From NCBI GenBank assembly GCA_011390345.1, contig JAABSP010000056.1:1-33547 (forward strand): a stretch of DNA of 33,547 bases, read 5' to 3'. Of the stretch, positions 1 to 11,177 are shown piece by piece. The notes under the pieces are model-generated. The model was not told where the DNA came from. It did no database searches and saw only the letters and a list, made by a program, of their open reading frames with translations. The stretch's first letter is position 1; each line of letters opens with the position of its first letter. The stretch is from Desulfobacteraceae bacterium. Lineage in GTDB: Bacteria; Desulfobacterota; Desulfobacteria; Desulfobacterales; JAABSP01. The position numbers and the translations under genes were made by a program.

Positions 1-81
1 ATAAAGACCAAAATCGGGAGCGAAATCCAGACCGAGATCGGGACCAAAATCGGGACCGAGATCAAGACCGAGATCAGGATG
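1..81 (+). repeat. Degenerate 12-nt tandem repeat before thpR
   Basis: Six 12-nt units run from 10 to 81 (10-21, 22-33, 34-45, 46-57, 58-69, 70-81) with a partial one at 1-9. The consensus is close to GAGATCGGGACC, and the last unit ends in ATG at 79-81. In the thpR frame it encodes an Asp/Arg/Gln/Asn-rich stretch; frame 1 is also open through it. It may be the tail of an upstream gene or an extension of ThpR. Confidence 0.8.
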
Positions 82-665
82 GCAAAAAGGATACCCTCCG
101 GGCATTTGTCGCGATCAGACTTCCCGGGGAGCTGCTGACGCGCCTGAAATCCCTACAGGCCGATCTGGTCCGGGAATACGGATTTCCCATCCGCTGGGTC
201 GCCCCTGAAAAGATCCATCTTACACTGAAGTTTTTAGGGGAGATCGAGCCGGATCAGGTTGATGAGATCCGGGAGGCCATGACCGGTGCGGCCCGAAAAT
301 CGGCTCCGCTCTTTCTGCGGGCAAGGGGGCTGGGGGTCTTCCCGCGGATCGCAAATGCAAAGGTGTTCTGGGTCGGACTCAAGGGGCAGACCCATGAGCT
401 GATCGAGCTGCAGAAGCGCCTCGATGAAGAACTTGCCCGGGTCGGCTTTCAAAAAGAGACCCGGCCCTTCCGGGCCCACCTGACCCTGGGAAGAACCAAA
501 GGAAAGATCGACCCCAAAGCACTGGGAGAAGCCCTCACAACCTTCGGCGGATTCGAGACCGAGCCCTTCTGCGCGGATCGGTTCCATCTTTTCAGAAGTC
601 AGCTCAAACCGGCCGGAGCCGTCTATACGCGGCTTATTGATGTGGATTTCAAAGATAAACCGTAA
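3..665 (+). CDS. thpR: RNA 2',3'-cyclic phosphodiesterase (2H family), 5' end unresolved
   Basis: The frame is open from the window edge to the TAA at 663-665. The recognisable protein begins at RAFVAIRLP (codons from position 99) and carries both 2H-family motifs, HLTLKFLG and HLTLGR, whose histidines form the active site. The family hydrolyses 2',3'-cyclic phosphate RNA ends and was first described as 2'-5' RNA ligase. From position 99 the length is about 188 residues, normal for ThpR. No ATG, GTG or TTG lies in this frame between the edge and the conserved start, so either the protein has an Asp/Arg/Gln-rich N-terminal extension (encoded by the 1-81 repeat) or the true start is the ATG at 79-81. 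That ATG is out of frame by one base at an A5 run; one more A would give [10 protein letters not shown]. recA follows after 44 nt. Function is confident, the start is not. Confidence 0.85.
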   Translation, partial: KDQNRERNPDRDRDQNRDRDQDRDQDGKKDTLRAFVAIRLPGELLTRLKSLQADLVREYGFPIRWVAPEKIHLTLKFLGEIEPDQVDEIREAMTGAARKSAPLFLRARGLGVFPRIANAKVFWVGLKGQTHELIELQKRLDEELARVGFQKETRPFRAHLTLGRTKGKIDPKALGEALTTFGGFETEPFCADRFHLFRSQLKPAGAVYTRLIDVDFKDKP

Positions 666-709
666 ATATCATGCAACAGATCATGATGTTCAACGAGGAG
701 GAGTATTTT

Positions 710-1768
<1,059 letters not shown>

Positions 1769-1796
1769 CTGAACTACAACATCAGGAAGGCGATCC

Positions 1797-4430
<2,634 letters not shown>

Positions 4431-4435
4431 TATTT

Positions 4436-4480
4436 GCGGCCAAGGGGGCCCCGAAAGACTCTCTTTTGGGCCCCTGCCGC
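4436..4480 (+). terminator. Strong GC-rich hairpin after alaS (no U tract)
   Basis: GGGGCCC (4445-4451) pairs with GGGCCCC (4468-4474). GAAAG and CTTTT extend the stem inward, and GCGGC/GCCGC (4436-4440, 4476-4480) extend it outward past a small bulge. No T run follows. It begins 5 nt after the alaS stop, so it may reduce read-through into the sensory operon or protect the 3' end of the upstream message. A promoter for 4512 was not evident here. Confidence 0.45.
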
Positions 4481-4511
4481 GGACAGACAGATATGCACAG
4501 GGAGGTTTGGC

Positions 4512-5264
4512 ATGAAATTTCTAAAAAAAACAGCCATCGTCGGACTGTTTCTTTCCATCCTGTGGCCGATGCCGATGGCCGGTGCCGGCGAGACCCTGAC
4601 GTTGGCCACCGGCGAATGGGCCCCCTATGTCTCTAATGAGCTTGAGGGCCAGGGGTTCATCACCGAGATTATCACCGAAGTCTTTGCGGAGATGGACATG
4701 GTCCCGGTCTATGTATTCTATCCCTGGCGGCGCTGCTATGAATCGGTGGTCGTAGGCAAGGTCTGGGCCGCATTTCCCTATTCCCTCACTGAAGAGCGTG
4801 AAAAAGAGGTTCTTTTTTCAGACAATCTCTCCTACTCAGTCACCCGCTTTTTCTATTATGGAAAGCCCAAAATCAAGGATTTCAACAGCCTGAAGGCTCT
4901 TAAATCTCACCGGATCGGCGGGGTGAACGGCTATTTCTACGAAGAGGACTTTCAGCAGGCCGGACTGAATATAGATTTTGCCGCAAAGGAGATCAGCGCG
5001 ATCGAGAAGCTGATGATGGGCCGAATCGATTTTTTGCCCTTAAACGAGCTGGTGGGATGGCATCTGATCAATCAGAACTTTCCAAAGAACCCGGAGAAGT
5101 TCGGAATGCTGGATACCCCATATTCGGTGAACGATCTCAACCTGATCGTCTCCAAGAACTTCCCCGACAGCCGAAAACTGCTCAAACGCTTCAACGAGGC
5201 CCTGCAGACCATCAAGGACAGGTATATCTATCAGGATATTCTGGAAAGGTATCGGATTCAATGA
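4512..5264 (+). CDS. Periplasmic solute-binding protein, SBP_bac_3 type (copy 1)
   Basis: A 250-residue protein with a Sec signal peptide (MKFLKKTAIVGLFLSILW, then an AGAGE cleavage-like region). The mature part starts LTLATGEWAPY, the typical opening of family 3 (polar amino acid type) binding proteins. It shares YPWRRCYESV, WAAFPYSLTEER, RIGGVNGYFYE and NELVGW with the next gene, so the two are duplicates. The start at 4512 fits AGGGAGG at 4499-4505; the longer upstream frame has no signal peptide. The stop overlaps the next ATG by 4 nt (ATGA), implying coupled translation. No ABC permease or ATPase is nearby, so with the hybrid kinase at 6061 it more likely serves sensing than uptake; that is inference, and the ligand is unknown. 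Confidence 0.88.
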   Translation: MKFLKKTAIVGLFLSILWPMPMAGAGETLTLATGEWAPYVSNELEGQGFITEIITEVFAEMDMVPVYVFYPWRRCYESVVVGKVWAAFPYSLTEEREKEVLFSDNLSYSVTRFFYYGKPKIKDFNSLKALKSHRIGGVNGYFYEEDFQQAGLNIDFAAKEISAIEKLMMGRIDFLPLNELVGWHLINQNFPKNPEKFGMLDTPYSVNDLNLIVSKNFPDSRKLLKRFNEALQTIKDRYIYQDILERYRIQ

Positions 5265-6046
5265 AAAAAATCACTCTCCTTCTGATATTTGTACTCTCTT
5301 TGGGAGGTACGCAGCCGGGAAGCACAGAACCGCTGAAGCTCGGAACCGGAGAGTGGGCTCCGTATACCTCTGCTGAAATGGAAGAACATGGGGTCGCTTC
5401 AGAGATCATTGCGCGAGTGTTCGAGAAGATGGGCGTGGAAATCGAATTGGTCTACTACCCCTGGACCCGGTGTTACGAGTCGGTCAAGCACGGAATGATC
5501 TGGGGGGCTTTTCCCTTTGCCTATACCGAGGAGCGGGCTCAAGATGTCGATTTTTCCAAATCGATTCTCCCCTCCACCACCAGGCTTTTCTATTACGGCA
5601 AAAACCCGAAGCAGTTCCGTTTCGAGCGCCTGAAGGATCTGAGCGCCTTTCGCATCGGGGGTCTCAAGGGATATTATTATGAGAGCATTTTTAAAAAGAA
5701 TGGTATTCCCATCGATTATGTAAAGAAGCTTGAAAATGGCTTTGAGAAGCTGAGGTTGGGGAGAACCGATCTGCTGGTGGTCAACGAGCTGGTGGGCTGG
5801 TACACAATCCGCAGCAAATTCGGGCAGGAGATCCGGAATTTTAAAACCCTGCAAAAGCCCTTGAGCCAACACGGCCTTCGAATGATTGTTTCCCGGGAGT
5901 ATGCCGGGGCAGAAAAGATGCTGGATCGATTCAATGCCGAGCTGATGAGCGTCAAAAGCGAGATTTTCTACAACACTCTTTTGCAAAAGCTCGAAATTCG
6001 GCAAAAGGAGGATTCGGCCGCACCGGCTTCGACCTCCCAGTACTGA
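5261..6046 (+). CDS. Periplasmic solute-binding protein, SBP_bac_3 type (copy 2)
   Basis: A 261-residue paralogue of the preceding protein with its own signal peptide (MKKITLLLIFVLSLGG). The mature part begins PLKLGTGEWAPYTSAEMEEHG. Conserved blocks are YYPWTRCYESVKHGMIWGAF, TRLFYYGK, RIGGLKGYYYE and LLVVNELVGW. The start is the ATG within ATGA at 5261, inside the stop of copy 1; longer upstream frames overlap copy 1 and lack a signal. The C-terminus has a short Ser/Ala/Thr-rich tail absent from copy 1. The kinase gene starts 14 nt after the stop. Two diverged copies could give two ligand specificities for one sensor (inference). Confidence 0.88.
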   Translation: MKKITLLLIFVLSLGGTQPGSTEPLKLGTGEWAPYTSAEMEEHGVASEIIARVFEKMGVEIELVYYPWTRCYESVKHGMIWGAFPFAYTEERAQDVDFSKSILPSTTRLFYYGKNPKQFRFERLKDLSAFRIGGLKGYYYESIFKKNGIPIDYVKKLENGFEKLRLGRTDLLVVNELVGWYTIRSKFGQEIRNFKTLQKPLSQHGLRMIVSREYAGAEKMLDRFNAELMSVKSEIFYNTLLQKLEIRQKEDSAAPASTSQY

Positions 6047-6060
6047 TTCGGTTTTTTTAA

Positions 6061-8352
6061 ATGATTGATTCCCCTCGAAAACGTTCTCTTTCCAAAGAGC
6101 TGACCCTCAGCATCGCGATCACCATTATCGTTATCTCCGCGGCAGCCATCTCCGTGATCTATTTCAATCTTTCCCACCGCGCCGAAAAGCTTTTGAACAA
6201 CAAGGCCGACGAGTATATCGAGTTCACCACGGATACGTTGGCCGTCCCCCTCTGGGACATCTCCAGGGAAAACATCCGGGATATCGGCCTATCCCTGGCC
6301 CGCAGCGAATTCATGGCCGGCATCCGGGTCATCGACGCCTACAACCGGGTGATCTTCGAGCATCAGGAGGAGAAGAGCGGCCGGCTGGTCCGCCGGGCCG
6401 AGCCGATCTTCTATCAGGGCGAATATATAGGCCGGGTGGAGATCGCACTCTCTGCAGACCGGTTTCTGGAGACCCGCCGGCAGATGCTCTTCACGACAAT
6501 GGCAACCCTGCTGGTGGTGCTGATCTTCCTGCTGGTGCTGACGGGCCTCTACACCCGAATACTGCTCAAAGCCCCCCTCAATCGGATGGGAGAGATCGTC
6601 AACGCCTACGCACTGGGGCAGTATGACGCGGCCCAGGAGGGTATTCCCTATGCGGAATTCAAGCCCCTGGTGGAGGTTCTCCGGAAGATGGGAAACACCA
6701 TCACGGCCCAGGTGACGGAGCTGAAGTCTGCGGAGGAGAAGTACCGGGGGATCTTTGAAAACGCGGTGGTGGGGATCTATCAGGAACATCCGGACGGCTA
6801 TTTCGTCAGTGTAAATCCTACATTGGCCCGGATGCTCGGATATGACCGGCCGGCGCAGGTCACCGCCGGTTATACGAATATCGCCAGACAGCTCTATGTG
6901 TTGGAGGAGGACCATCAAAAAGTCCTTTCCATCTGCGACGCGCAGGGCCGCTTCACCGACATCGAGACCCGGTGGCAGAAAAATGACCGGGAAGAGATCT
7001 GGGTGACGCTCTCCGGCAGAAGGGTGACGGACAACAGGGGCCAACTGCTCTATTACGAGGGGGTGGTGGCCGACATTACCGAAAAGAAGGGGTTTGAAGA
7101 GGAGCTTCGGCAATACCGGGTGCATCTGGAGGAGCTTGTGGAGCAGCGGACCCAGGAGCTTCAGGCCGCGATGGAGGAGGCCAAACGCGCGAACAAAGCC
7201 AAAAGCGAATTCCTGGCCAACATGAGCCATGAGATCCGAACCCCCATGAACGCAATCATCGGCATGTCCCATCTTACCCTGAACCTCGATCTCCCCCCCA
7301 AGGCCCGGCGCCACATGCAGACCCTGCGCACCTCGGCCCACCACCTGCTGGAGCTGATCAACAACATCCTCGATTTCTCCAAGATCGAGGCCGGAAAATT
7401 GACGCTGGACAATGTCGATTTCTCCCTGCAGGAGATAATGGACGACCTCGCGGAGATGTTTGCGGGCCCGGTAAAGGCAAAGGGGATCGAGATCCTTTTT
7501 AACATAGGAACCGATGTGCCCCAATATCTGTCGGGGGATCCGCTCCGTCTCCGGCAGATCCTCATCAATCTGGTCAACAACGCGATGAAATTTACGGACC
7601 AGGGAGAGATCTCGGTGACGGCAGAACTGCTGGAGGAAGATTCAGGCGGGGTGACGGTTGTCATCTCGGTTCAGGATACGGGCATAGGCATCACGGAGGC
7701 CGATCTCTTTCGGCTTTTCGGCTCCTTTATCCAGGCCGACGGCTCCACCACACGGAAGTATGAGGGGACTGGTCTGGGGCTGGCTATCTGCCGCCATCTG
7801 GTAGGGCTCATGCAGGGCGAGATCCATGCGGACCCCAATGTGGAAAAGGGGGCACGCTTTTTTTTCACGGCCCGGTTCGGAAAAGGAGAGAGAAAAGATC
7901 TGGAGCGCGATGCCGCAGAGGAGCCAGATACCCCATCTCCGGAGGAGGCGGGCTCCGCAGCTCATCGGGGGGCTCGGGTGCTTCTGGTGGAGGACAACCA
8001 GATCAATCAACTGGTGGCCAGTGAGATCATCGAGGACGAGGGATTTCAGGTCGATATCGCGGAAAATGGGATTCAGGCCCTGGACGCGGTGCGCACCAAG
8101 CCCTATGATGTGGTGCTGATGGATGTGCAGATGCCGGAGATGGATGGTTTCGAGGCCGCACGGATTATCCGCCAGGACCCCGCGTTTTCAAAGCTGCCCA
8201 TCATCGCGATTACGGCCCACGCCCTGGATGGGGACCGGAAGAAATGTCTGGCGGCCGGGATGAACGATTATATCTCCAAACCGATCGACGCGGACAAGTT
8301 GATCGCCACTCTGAACCGATGGATCGGCAAGACTCCATCGGAGCCGGTCTGA
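6061..8352 (+). CDS. Membrane hybrid histidine kinase: PAS-HisKA-HATPase-REC
   Basis: A 763-residue sensor kinase. TM1 is at about 15-35, a periplasmic domain at 36-141, TM2 at about 143-165, then a HAMP-like/linker segment and a PAS domain (about 225-350: [14 protein letters not shown]...MLGY). A short coiled coil leads to HisKA with His390 in [10 protein letters not shown]. The HATPase has an N box (NLVNNAMKF), a DTGIGI box and [14 protein letters not shown]-terminal receiver has [11 protein letters not shown], phospho-acceptor Asp688 ([13 protein letters not shown]) and a KP motif (YISKPID). It has no HPt or output domain, so phosphate probably passes to a separate HPt protein. The start codon lacks a good ribosome site, which fits coupling to the binding-protein gene 14 nt upstream. 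Its periplasmic domain is small enough to read those proteins' liganded state (inference). Confidence 0.95.
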   Translation: MIDSPRKRSLSKELTLSIAITIIVISAAAISVIYFNLSHRAEKLLNNKADEYIEFTTDTLAVPLWDISRENIRDIGLSLARSEFMAGIRVIDAYNRVIFEHQEEKSGRLVRRAEPIFYQGEYIGRVEIALSADRFLETRRQMLFTTMATLLVVLIFLLVLTGLYTRILLKAPLNRMGEIVNAYALGQYDAAQEGIPYAEFKPLVEVLRKMGNTITAQVTELKSAEEKYRGIFENAVVGIYQEHPDGYFVSVNPTLARMLGYDRPAQVTAGYTNIARQLYVLEEDHQKVLSICDAQGRFTDIETRWQKNDREEIWVTLSGRRVTDNRGQLLYYEGVVADITEKKGFEEELRQYRVHLEELVEQRTQELQAAMEEAKRANKAKSEFLANMSHEIRTPMNAIIGMSHLTLNLDLPPKARRHMQTLRTSAHHLLELINNILDFSKIEAGKLTLDNVDFSLQEIMDDLAEMFAGPVKAKGIEILFNIGTDVPQYLSGDPLRLRQILINLVNNAMKFTDQGEISVTAELLEEDSGGVTVVISVQDTGIGITEADLFRLFGSFIQADGSTTRKYEGTGLGLAICRHLVGLMQGEIHADPNVEKGARFFFTARFGKGERKDLERDAAEEPDTPSPEEAGSAAHRGARVLLVEDNQINQLVASEIIEDEGFQVDIAENGIQALDAVRTKPYDVVLMDVQMPEMDGFEAARIIRQDPAFSKLPIIAITAHALDGDRKKCLAAGMNDYISKPIDADKLIATLNRWIGKTPSEPV

Positions 8353-8383
8353 AGAAGGAATTGAAAAGAGGATTGCGCTGCCC

Positions 8384-9307
8384 ATGAAACTGCCCCAGCA
8401 TGTCACCCTGATCGAAGTGGGCCCCAGAGACGGATTCCAGTTCGAGAAAAAGCCGATTCCCACCGATCTGAAGCTTGAGATCATCCGCGGCCTGAGCCGG
8501 GCCGGGCTCTCCAGAATCCAGGCGGCCTCCTTTGTTCATCCGGCAAAGGTTCCGCAGATGGCCGATGCAGATGAGATCATCTCCCAACTCCAGAGCCCGG
8601 AAGGGGAGGGGGATGGGCCCGTCTATACGGGGCTTGCCCTGAACCTGAAGGGGGTGGATCGGGCCGGGGCCGCGGGGCTGAAGGCCATCGAGGTATCGGT
8701 ATCGGCCAGCGAAACCCATTCCCGGAAGAATGCGGGGCTGACGCTTGAGGCGGGAAGAGCCCAGATGATCGAGATGATCCGCGCGGCAAAGGCGTGGCGC
8801 ATGACGGTGCGGGCCGGGGTTCAGTGTGCGTTCGGGTGCGTCTACGAGGGAAATGTGCCCCGTGAGCGGGTGATTTCAATGGCCCGGGGATTTGCCGGGG
8901 CCGGCGCGGATGAGATCTGCCTTGCCGACACCACCGGGATGGGGAATCCGCTTTCGGTGGATCGTATGCTCGAAGCGCTGATCCCGGTGATCGGAGACAT
9001 TCCCATTGCGCTCCACTTTCATGATACCCGGGGGCTGGGGCTGGCCAACGTGACAGCAGCCCTGCTGCGGGGGATCACAAGATTCGACACCGCGCTCGGC
9101 GGCATGGGCGGATGCCCCTTTGTGACGGGCGCGGCCGGCAACATCGCAACCGAGGAGACGGCCAATTTAATGGCTTCTATGGGAATCGGGACCGGAGTGG
9201 ATATCGAAAGGGTGGGCGAGTGTACAATCCGGATCGAGAAATTCCTGGGGAAGGTCTTTCCGGGAAAGATCCATCAACTTGAAAAAAGCGGCGTGAATTG
9301 TCCCTGA
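8384..9307 (+). CDS. Hydroxymethylglutaryl-CoA lyase family protein
   Basis: HMG-CoA lyase splits 3-hydroxy-3-methylglutaryl-CoA into acetyl-CoA and acetoacetate, the last step of leucine degradation. The 307-residue DRE-TIM barrel protein keeps the catalytic set: Arg15-Asp16 in EVGPRDGFQ, the two metal histidines in HFHDTRG, the Cys in GGMGGCPF, and the Asn in GAAGNIATEE. The GGCP cysteine loop separates it from isopropylmalate and homocitrate synthases. The start at 8384 gives the usual N-terminus (MKLPQHVTLIEVGPRDG); the best ribosome site, AGAGGA, is somewhat far (about 12 nt). It sits 31 nt behind the kinase and could be cotranscribed, but no other leucine or acyl-CoA genes are here. A related acyl-CoA lyase with another substrate cannot be excluded. 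Confidence 0.9.
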   Translation: MKLPQHVTLIEVGPRDGFQFEKKPIPTDLKLEIIRGLSRAGLSRIQAASFVHPAKVPQMADADEIISQLQSPEGEGDGPVYTGLALNLKGVDRAGAAGLKAIEVSVSASETHSRKNAGLTLEAGRAQMIEMIRAAKAWRMTVRAGVQCAFGCVYEGNVPRERVISMARGFAGAGADEICLADTTGMGNPLSVDRMLEALIPVIGDIPIALHFHDTRGLGLANVTAALLRGITRFDTALGGMGGCPFVTGAAGNIATEETANLMASMGIGTGVDIERVGECTIRIEKFLGKVFPGKIHQLEKSGVNCP

Positions 9308-9321
9308 TGATTATGCAAGGA

Positions 9322-9834
9322 TTACGCCTCGATCTCGATGATTTCGGCCTCGGCGCGGCCGTTTTCGATGTGCAGCAGCCCGACCGATACCGGTTTTCCC
9401 GATCTTTTGGGCCCGGCACTCCCCGGATTGAGATAGAGAACCCCGTTTTGAGATCGGATCGCAGGCCGGTGGGTGTGGCCGTTGATCACCACGGAAAACC
9501 CGTCTGCAGAGGGCGCGATATCCAGATCGTATAGATCATGCAGAACATAGATGTTCAGGCCGCCGATGGAAACCGCCTCAAAGGGCGGAAGCCCCTGTGC
9601 CCATTCTCCGCCGTCCATATTGCCCCGGACCGCGGTCACGGGCGCGATCTTCTGTAGTTCCTCCATCACCGAAAACCCTCCCACATCACCGGCATGAAGG
9701 ATTCTGTCGATGTTTGAAAAGATCCTGGCCACCCCGGGCCGAAGCAGGCCGTGGGTGTCGGAGATGACGCCGATCCGAAAACGATTTTTGTCCGGGTTGG
9801 TTTTGTTCTGAACAGTCTTGACAGGTTTTTCCAT
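9322..9834 (-). CDS. YfcE/MJ0936-type metallophosphoesterase
   Basis: A 170-residue calcineurin-like phosphoesterase of the small YfcE group, which hydrolyses phosphodiesters with two metal ions. The metal ligands are in order: DTHG (near residue 26), GDVGG, GNMDGG, the His in VLHDLYDL, and GHTHRP. I prefer the ATG at 9834, because GAAAGGA lies about 11 nt upstream on this strand. An in-frame ATG at 9864 would add ten Lys-rich residues and place the ribosome site inside the gene. It converges on the HMG-CoA lyase gene with a 14-nt gap and is divergent from the RND operon. The physiological substrate is not indicated. Confidence 0.92.
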   Translation of the reverse strand: MEKPVKTVQNKTNPDKNRFRIGVISDTHGLLRPGVARIFSNIDRILHAGDVGGFSVMEELQKIAPVTAVRGNMDGGEWAQGLPPFEAVSIGGLNIYVLHDLYDLDIAPSADGFSVVINGHTHRPAIRSQNGVLYLNPGSAGPKRSGKPVSVGLLHIENGRAEAEIIEIEA

Positions 9835-9944
9835 GATGATTTTTTTTCCTTTCTTCAAATGCATATTTTATCCCGCCTGCCGGTTTTGTCAAGAGATCGG
9901 ATCGGGAATTGCCGCAGAAATGAAAAAAACGATTGAAGAATGAG

Positions 9945-9973
9945 TTGCTTTATCATCAATTCCTAATTATAGT
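9945..9973 (+). promoter_or_regulatory. Candidate sigma-70 promoter for the RND operon
   Basis: TTGCTT (9945-9950) and TATAGT (9968-9973) are separated by exactly 17 nt in an AT-rich stretch. The -10 matches 5 of 6 consensus bases and the -35 matches 3 of 6. The expected start point (~9980) gives a leader of about 80 nt before the adaptor gene at 10059. Confidence 0.55.
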
Positions 9974-9983
9974 ATGAAATTTT

Positions 9984-10007
9984 GAAAAGGAATATTATTG
10001 TCCTTTC
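9984..10007. promoter_or_regulatory. Operator-like inverted repeat downstream of the RND promoter
   Basis: GAAAAGGA (9984-9991) and TCCTTTC (10001-10007) are inverted arms around an AT-only spacer apart from one G. The repeat lies just after the predicted start of transcription, where a repressor such as a TetR-family protein would act. No regulator gene is adjacent, so the binding partner is unknown. Confidence 0.35.
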
Positions 10008-10058
10008 AATTTCGATGGTTTCAAAAAGTGGAAAAATCCAAAATATATCGAGGTGATT

Positions 10059-11159
10059 ATGAAATGGGCGATTTCTACATTGCTGATGCTCTCTCTTCTT
10101 GCGGCTGCTCTTCCTGTCACGTTTGCTCAGGGAGGGCCTCGGGCCGCCCGGGTGGTGACGGCCGAGGTCTTTGAAAAGGAGATCTCCCCGACCAGCCGGA
10201 TCGTGGGCGTGGTCGATTTCGACCGCCGCGCGGGGATCTCTCCGGAGGTGAGCGGCCTGATCGAGAGCCAGTCCATCGTGGAGGGCGCCACCATTAAAAA
10301 GGGTGATGTCCTGGTGAAGCTCAATACCGAATTTATCCAAAAGGATATCGACATCAGGCGGAAAGAGGCCGAGGCCATCGGGGTCAAGATCGCCAACACC
10401 CGGAAGAACCTGAACCGGTACAAGGCGCTGCTGAAAAGCCAGGCCGCAAGCGAAAAGGCGACCGAGGATCTCGCGGATGCGCTCCGGGAGCTGGTGAAAC
10501 AGCGGGAGATGGTGAGGCAGGGCATCGAAAAGCTGAAGCTCCAACTGGAGAAGAGCACCATCAAAGCCCCCTTTGACGGGCTGGTGCTGGGGCAGTACAA
10601 GTATGTGGGCGAGTGGATCTCTCCGGGAACGCCGGTGGCCGCCTTGGGCGCAATCGATTCGGTCTATGTGAATGCGGCCATCTCCGAGGATCTGGTCCGA
10701 TATTTCGAGCCGGGAAAGGAGATCACGGTCTTTATCAACGCGATCGACCGGGAGTTTACAGGAACCGTGGCCGGATTCGTTCCGGTGGCCGATCCTGCAA
10801 CCAAGACCTTTCAGATGAAGATCGACATCCCCTATTTCGAAGAGGTTATTCAGAACATGTCGGCAACCGTCAATGTGCCGACCGGCAATGTCCGCAAATT
10901 GATGATGATCAAGCGGGATGCGCTGATCCGGAACGAGGGAAAGGTCTTCGTCTATACCGTCAAAGAGGGCAAGGCGAGCATCCTGCCGGTGAACATCGTC
11001 TCGTATGAGGGGGAGTTCGTGGGGGTTGACAATCCCCATTTCCAGCCGGGAATGCCGGTGGTGATCGAGGGAAACGACCGCCTTAGGCCCGATCAGCCCG
11101 TTGAGGTGATCGAAACAAAGGATCTGAAAGCCGCGTACAACCAAACCCATAAAGGATAA
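10059..11159 (+). CDS. RND efflux periplasmic adaptor (membrane fusion protein)
   Basis: The adaptor links an inner-membrane RND pump to an outer-membrane channel. The 366-residue protein has a signal peptide (MKWAISTLLMLSLLAAALP, ending VTFAQ), a split lipoyl/barrel-sandwich domain (GLIESQSIVEGATIKKGDVL and STIKAPFDGLVLGQYKYVGE), a coiled-coil hairpin between them (about residues 98-165), and the beta-barrel and membrane-proximal domains. No lipobox is seen, so it is probably periplasmic rather than lipid anchored. The ATG at 10059 is preferred: GAGGTGAT directly upstream is nearly full complement to the 16S tail. The in-frame GTG at 10053 lies inside that site. The pump gene begins 18 nt after the stop. 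No TolC-type gene is in the window. Confidence 0.93.
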   Translation: MKWAISTLLMLSLLAAALPVTFAQGGPRAARVVTAEVFEKEISPTSRIVGVVDFDRRAGISPEVSGLIESQSIVEGATIKKGDVLVKLNTEFIQKDIDIRRKEAEAIGVKIANTRKNLNRYKALLKSQAASEKATEDLADALRELVKQREMVRQGIEKLKLQLEKSTIKAPFDGLVLGQYKYVGEWISPGTPVAALGAIDSVYVNAAISEDLVRYFEPGKEITVFINAIDREFTGTVAGFVPVADPATKTFQMKIDIPYFEEVIQNMSATVNVPTGNVRKLMMIKRDALIRNEGKVFVYTVKEGKASILPVNIVSYEGEFVGVDNPHFQPGMPVVIEGNDRLRPDQPVEVIETKDLKAAYNQTHKG

Positions 11160-11176
11160 TTGCAAAGGATAATTGC
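11151..11176 (+). repeat. 13-bp tandem duplication spanning the adaptor stop codon
   Basis: AAAGGATAATTGC occurs twice head to tail (11151-11163 and 11164-11176). The first copy holds the adaptor's last codons and TAA. The second supplies the AAGGA ribosome site 8 nt before the pump ATG at 11178. Confidence 0.85.
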
Positions 11177-11177
11177 A

